A DNA stretch of 64,000 nucleotides from Cellulosimicrobium funkei (GTDB lineage: Bacteria > Actinomycetota > Actinomycetes > Actinomycetales > Cellulomonadaceae). Below the pieces are notes generated by a model. The model made no database searches. It was not told where the DNA came from and was given only the letters and a program-made list of their open reading frames with translations. Both the position numbers and the translations under genes were made by a program. The stretch is taken from contig NZ_SOZH01000005.1 of assembly GCF_004519295.1 (NCBI RefSeq), forward strand, positions 248,001 to 312,000. Direction: 5' to 3'. How positions within the stretch are numbered: the stretch's first letter is position 1; the number at the start of each line of letters is the position of its first letter. Positions 60,927 through 64,000 of this stretch are shown piece by piece.

Positions 60927-62540
60927 TCACTCCCACTCGATGGTGCCCGGGGGCTTGCTCGTCACGTCGAGCACGACGCGGTTGACCTCGGAGACCTCGT
61001 TGGTGATGCGCGTCGAGATGACGGACAGCACGTCGTAGGGCAGGCGCGTCCAGTCGGCCGTCATCGCGTCCTCGGACGAGACGGGGCGCAGCACGATCGG
61101 GTGGCCGTAGGTGCGGCCGTCGCCCTGGACGCCGACCGAGCGGACGTCGGCGAGCAGCACGACCGGGCACTGCCAGATCTCCTGGTCGAGGCCGGCCTTC
61201 GTGAGCTCCTCGCGCGCGATCGCGTCGGCGGCGCGCAGCGTCTCGAGGCGGTCCGCCGTGACCTCGCCGACGATGCGGATGCCCAGCCCGGGGCCCGGGA
61301 ACGGCTGCCGCGCGACGATCTCCTCGGGCACGCCGAGCTCGCGGCCGACCGCGCGGACCTCGTCCTTGAACAGGGTGCGCAGCGGCTCGACGAGCGAGAA
61401 CTGCAGGTCGTCGGGCAGGCCGCCCACGTTGTGGTGGCTCTTGATGTTCGCCGCGCCCTCGCCGCCGCCGGACTCGACGACGTCCGGGTAGAGCGTGCCC
61501 TGCACGAGGAACTTCACCTCGGCGCCGTGCTCGCCCGCGTCCTCGACGATCTGGCGCGCCGCGTCCTCGAACACGCGGATGAACTCGCGACCGATGATCT
61601 TCCGCTTGGTCTCCGGGTCGCTGTGCCCGGCGAGCGCGGTGAGGAACCGCTCCTTCTCGTCGCGGATCACGAGGTTGACGCCCGTCGCCGCGACGAAGTC
61701 GCGCTCGATCTGCTCGACCTCGCCCGCGCGCATCAGCCCGTGGTCGACGTGCACGCACGTGAGCTGGTCACCCACCGCGCGCTGCACGAGCGCCGCGGCG
61801 ACGGCGGAGTCCACGCCGCCCGAGAGGGCGCAGATGACGCGCGCGTCGCCGACCTGGGCGCGGATCGCCGCGACCTGGTCCGCGATGACGTTGCCGGGCG
61901 TCCAGTCCGGGGCGAGACCCGCGCCGTCGTACAGGAAGTGCTCCAGCACCGTCTGGCCGTGCGCGGAGTGCTTGACCTCCGGGTGCCACTGCACGCCGTA
62001 GAGGCGACGCTCGCGGTCCTCGAACGCGGCGACCGGCGAGCCCGACGACGTCGCGAGGACCTCGAAGCCCTCGGGCGCGCGGTGCACGGCGTCGCCGTGG
62101 CTCATCCACGTGGTCTGGTTCTGCGGCGTGCCGTCGAGCAGCACGCCCGCGGCGCACACCTCGACCTCGGTGCCGCCGTACTCGCGCAGGCCCGTCTGGG
62201 CGACCTCGCCGCCGAGGGCCTTCGCCATGGCCTGGAAGCCGTAGCAGATGCCCATGACGGGCACGCCGGCCTCGAACAGCGCCGGGTCGACGAACGGGGC
62301 ACCCGTGGCGTACACGGACGAGGGACCGCCCGAGAGGATGATCGCGGCCGGGTCCTTGGCGAGCATCTGCTCGACCGTGAAGGTGTGCGGCACGATCTCG
62401 GAGTAGACCTTGGCCTCGCGCACGCGGCGCGCGATGAGCTGCGCGTACTGGGCGCCGAAGTCGACGACGAGCACGGGCCGCGGGGTCGAGGCCACCTCGG
62501 CGGTGGTGGGGGTGTCGGGAGCGGTGGCGGGTGACGTCAC
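60927..62540 (-). CDS. guaA: GMP synthase (glutamine-hydrolysing)
   Basis: This 537-residue enzyme makes GMP from XMP. The N-terminal glutaminase domain has [10 protein letters not shown], nucleophile [15 protein letters not shown] (Cys near residue 97) and the distal GVQWHPEV with the catalytic His. The ATP-pyrophosphatase domain follows with [12 protein letters not shown] near 245, and the dimerisation domain ends [20 protein letters not shown]. Start choice: GTG 62540 is 6 nt after TATCCT (62547-62552), a leaderless arrangement. Confidence 0.97.
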   Translation of the reverse strand: MTSPATAPDTPTTAEVASTPRPVLVVDFGAQYAQLIARRVREAKVYSEIVPHTFTVEQMLAKDPAAIILSGGPSSVYATGAPFVDPALFEAGVPVMGICYGFQAMAKALGGEVAQTGLREYGGTEVEVCAAGVLLDGTPQNQTTWMSHGDAVHRAPEGFEVLATSSGSPVAAFEDRERRLYGVQWHPEVKHSAHGQTVLEHFLYDGAGLAPDWTPGNVIADQVAAIRAQVGDARVICALSGGVDSAVAAALVQRAVGDQLTCVHVDHGLMRAGEVEQIERDFVAATGVNLVIRDEKERFLTALAGHSDPETKRKIIGREFIRVFEDAARQIVEDAGEHGAEVKFLVQGTLYPDVVESGGGEGAANIKSHHNVGGLPDDLQFSLVEPLRTLFKDEVRAVGRELGVPEEIVARQPFPGPGLGIRIVGEVTADRLETLRAADAIAREELTKAGLDQEIWQCPVVLLADVRSVGVQGDGRTYGHPIVLRPVSSEDAMTADWTRLPYDVLSVISTRITNEVSEVNRVVLDVTSKPPGTIEWE

Positions 62541-62582
62541 CCGTCCAGGATAGTCGCCGTGCGGCGGGGCTCGTCCCGCGTC

Positions 62583-63296
62583 TCAGGCGTCGGTGCGCAC
62601 CTCGGCGCGCGCCGCGACGCGCTCGCGCAGGGCGCGGGCGGCCGCCTCCGGGTCGCTCGCCGCCGTGATCGCGCGCACCACCACGATCCGGGTCGCGCCG
62701 GCGTCGAGGACCGCGTCGAGCCGGTCCGCGTCGATCCCGCCGATCGCGAACCACGGCGTCGCGGGCCGGGTCGCCGCGACGTCGCGCAGCAGGTCCAGGC
62801 CGACGGCGGCCCGCCCCGGCTTCGTCGGGGTCGCCCACAGCGGGCCCACGCAGAAGTAGTCCACCGCCGGGTCGGCCTCCGCCGCGGCCGCCTGCGCGGC
62901 CGAGTGCGTGGACCGGCCGAGCACGGGCCCCGCGCCGAGCAGCGCCCGCACGGCCGGGACCGGCAGGTCGCCCTGGCCCATGTGCACGACCGGCGCGCCC
63001 GTGACCGACGCCACGTCCGCCCGGTCGTTCACGGCCCACAGCGCGCCGTGCTCCGTCGCGACGCGCGCGACGAGCTCCTGGAGCTCGAGCTCGCGCGCGA
63101 CGTCGAGCGTCTTGTCGCGGAGCTGCACGACGTCCACCCCGCCCGCGAGCGCCGCCCGCAGGAAGTCCTCGAGGTCGCCGCGCTCCTCGCGCGCGTCCGT
63201 GCAGAGGTAGAGCCGCGCGTCGGCGAGCCGGGCGCGTGCGGCGTCCGCCGCCGACGGGGCGGGAGTGGCCGGGGTGGTGGAGGTCTCGGAGCTCAC
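62583..63296 (-). CDS. thiE: Thiamine-phosphate synthase
   Basis: This 237-residue TIM-barrel enzyme joins the pyrimidine and thiazole halves of thiamine. Motifs [64 protein letters not shown] and [20 protein letters not shown] are all typical. Start choice: GTG 63296 is 7 nt after TAGGCT (63304-63309), so it is leaderless. It is divergent from thiO; the TPP riboswitch lies in the thiO transcript only, so thiE must be controlled differently. Confidence 0.95.
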   Translation of the reverse strand: MSSETSTTPATPAPSAADAARARLADARLYLCTDAREERGDLEDFLRAALAGGVDVVQLRDKTLDVARELELQELVARVATEHGALWAVNDRADVASVTGAPVVHMGQGDLPVPAVRALLGAGPVLGRSTHSAAQAAAAEADPAVDYFCVGPLWATPTKPGRAAVGLDLLRDVAATRPATPWFAIGGIDADRLDAVLDAGATRIVVVRAITAASDPEAAARALRERVAARAEVRTDA

Positions 63297-63347
63297 CCGC
63301 GGGAGCCTAACCTCGGCGGGCCCACGGCAGGAGGTACTGTGGCCGAC

Positions 63348-63431
63348 AGCACGGGAGCCCCGCACGGGGCTGAGAGGGCGTCGCCGCCGACCGTCGAACC
63401 TGATCTGGGTCATGCCAGCGAAGGGAGCGCA
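63348..63431 (+). ncRNA. TPP riboswitch (THI element) upstream of thiO
   Basis: The consensus blocks are present in order: ACGGGAGCCC, GGGGCTGAGAGGG, CCGTCGAACCTGATCTGGGT, CATGCCAGCGAAGGGAG. The -10 box TACTGT (63335-63340) starts transcription just before it. The final AAGGGAG is also the thiO ribosome site, 6 nt from ATG, so TPP binding could hide it and block translation. Confidence 0.97.
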
Positions 63432-63432
63432 C

Positions 63433-64000
63433 ATGAGCCTGTCCGTCCACCCGTCCGCGGGTGGCTCCGTCGTGCCCGACGGCGCGCGTGACGTCGTCGT
63501 CGTGGGGGGCGGGATCGTGGGTCTCGCCGTCGCGTGGCGCGCGGCGCGCGCGGGCCTGACCGTCACGGTGCTCGACCCGGCGCCGGGCGCGGGCGCGACG
63601 CATGCCGCCGCGGGGATGCTGGCGCCGGTGACCGAGGCCGACTTCGGGGAGGAGGCCGCCCTGCGGCTCCACCTCGCGGCCGCCGCGGCGTGGCCGGCGT
63701 TCGCCGCGGACCTGCGCGCGGCGACGGGGGCGGACGTCGGGCTGCGGACCGCCGGGACGCTCACCCTCGCCTACGACGCGGACGACCTCGCGCTGCTCCG
63801 CCGCGTCCTCGCGCTGCACGCCGCACACGGTCTCGCGTCGCACGAGCTCACCGTCGCCGACGCGCGCCGCCGCGAGCCGTACCTGGGCCCGCGCGTCGCC
63901 GGGGCGGCGTGGGCCCCCGCGGACCACGCGGTCGACCCGCGCGCGACGCACGCCGCGCTGCTCTCGGCGGTCGGCGGGCGCGACGCCGCGGGTGCGGGCT
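63433..64000 (+). CDS. thiO: Glycine oxidase ThiO, N-terminal part (runs off window)
   Basis: About 189 residues are visible. The FAD-binding [30 protein letters not shown], then [26 protein letters not shown], match ThiO glycine oxidases, which supply the iminoglycine for thiazole synthesis. Start ATG 63433 lies 3-6 nt after the riboswitch's AAGGGAG. The rest of the pathway (thiS, thiG) would be expected downstream, outside the window. Confidence 0.93.
   Translation, partial: MSLSVHPSAGGSVVPDGARDVVVVGGGIVGLAVAWRAARAGLTVTVLDPAPGAGATHAAAGMLAPVTEADFGEEAALRLHLAAAAAWPAFAADLRAATGADVGLRTAGTLTLAYDADDLALLRRVLALHAAHGLASHELTVADARRREPYLGPRVAGAAWAPADHAVDPRATHAALLSAVGGRDAAGAG

Overview
This is a chromosomal window from a very GC-rich actinobacterium. 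Gene content (ChvE/GguAB sugar importer, extracellular amylopullulanase, APS-reductase type sulfate assimilation, actinobacterial sucCD-PerM-purN order) and the many leaderless genes suggest Micrococcales, probably the Cellulomonadaceae/Promicromonosporaceae group. The genus cannot be fixed from the sequence alone. About 50 genes are supported. No rRNA, tRNA, CRISPR array, insertion sequence or prophage was seen.

Layout. 1-4573: the 5' part of an exonuclease III gene, an MFS permease and a divergent three-gene ABC-2 exporter. 4673-8611: one-carbon genes folD and glyA (under a ZTP riboswitch), a GNAT acetyltransferase and purU. 8763-13689: a gguA-gguB-chvE type monosaccharide importer with LacI-type operator palindromes upstream, and a second GNAT gene. 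13832-23959: a 2063-residue secreted amylopullulanase with an operator placed inside its promoter, then a fused asymmetric ABC exporter. 24133-27930: mdh, icd and an aquaporin-like channel. 28104-31823: a DUF3017 protein, an FAD ferredoxin-reductase-like enzyme and purH under a second ZTP riboswitch. 31977-34734: an MFS/ArsR-type divergent pair lying between purH and purN. 34873-39146: a membrane protein, a PerM-like protein, sucD and sucC. 39356-41041: a small HTH protein, a Clp-N-domain protein and a membrane protein. 41132-43882: the PcrA/UvrD helicase. 44095-47019: small membrane proteins and a PadR/hydrolase pair. 47190-53892: a cysteine-rich leader peptide followed by sulfite reductase, cysH, cysD, cysN and a siroheme synthase. 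53961-59554: a PspC-type sensor kinase/response regulator facing a PspC/LiaF-like gene pair, a layout like the envelope-stress modules EsrISR and LiaFSR, and a two-TM protein. 59762-64000: a glycosyltransferase, guaA, thiE and a TPP-riboswitch-controlled thiO that runs off the window.

How the genes work together. Folate one-carbon and purine functions recur (glyA, folD, purU, purH, purN, guaA), and two of these transcripts begin with ZTP/ZMP-sensing riboswitches. A TCA-cycle set (mdh, icd, sucCD) shares a 14-bp palindrome at the icd and sucC promoters. Sulfate assimilation is organised as one translationally coupled operon behind a candidate cysteine attenuator, with siroheme synthase directly downstream on its own promoter. 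Many promoters place a TANNNT -10 box only 6-8 nt before the start codon, so leaderless transcripts appear common. Most of the window is ordinary core metabolism. The features most worth testing are regulatory: the cysteine leader, the shared TCA palindrome, the tandem operators before the HTH/Clp-N pair, and the PspC/LiaF-like module.
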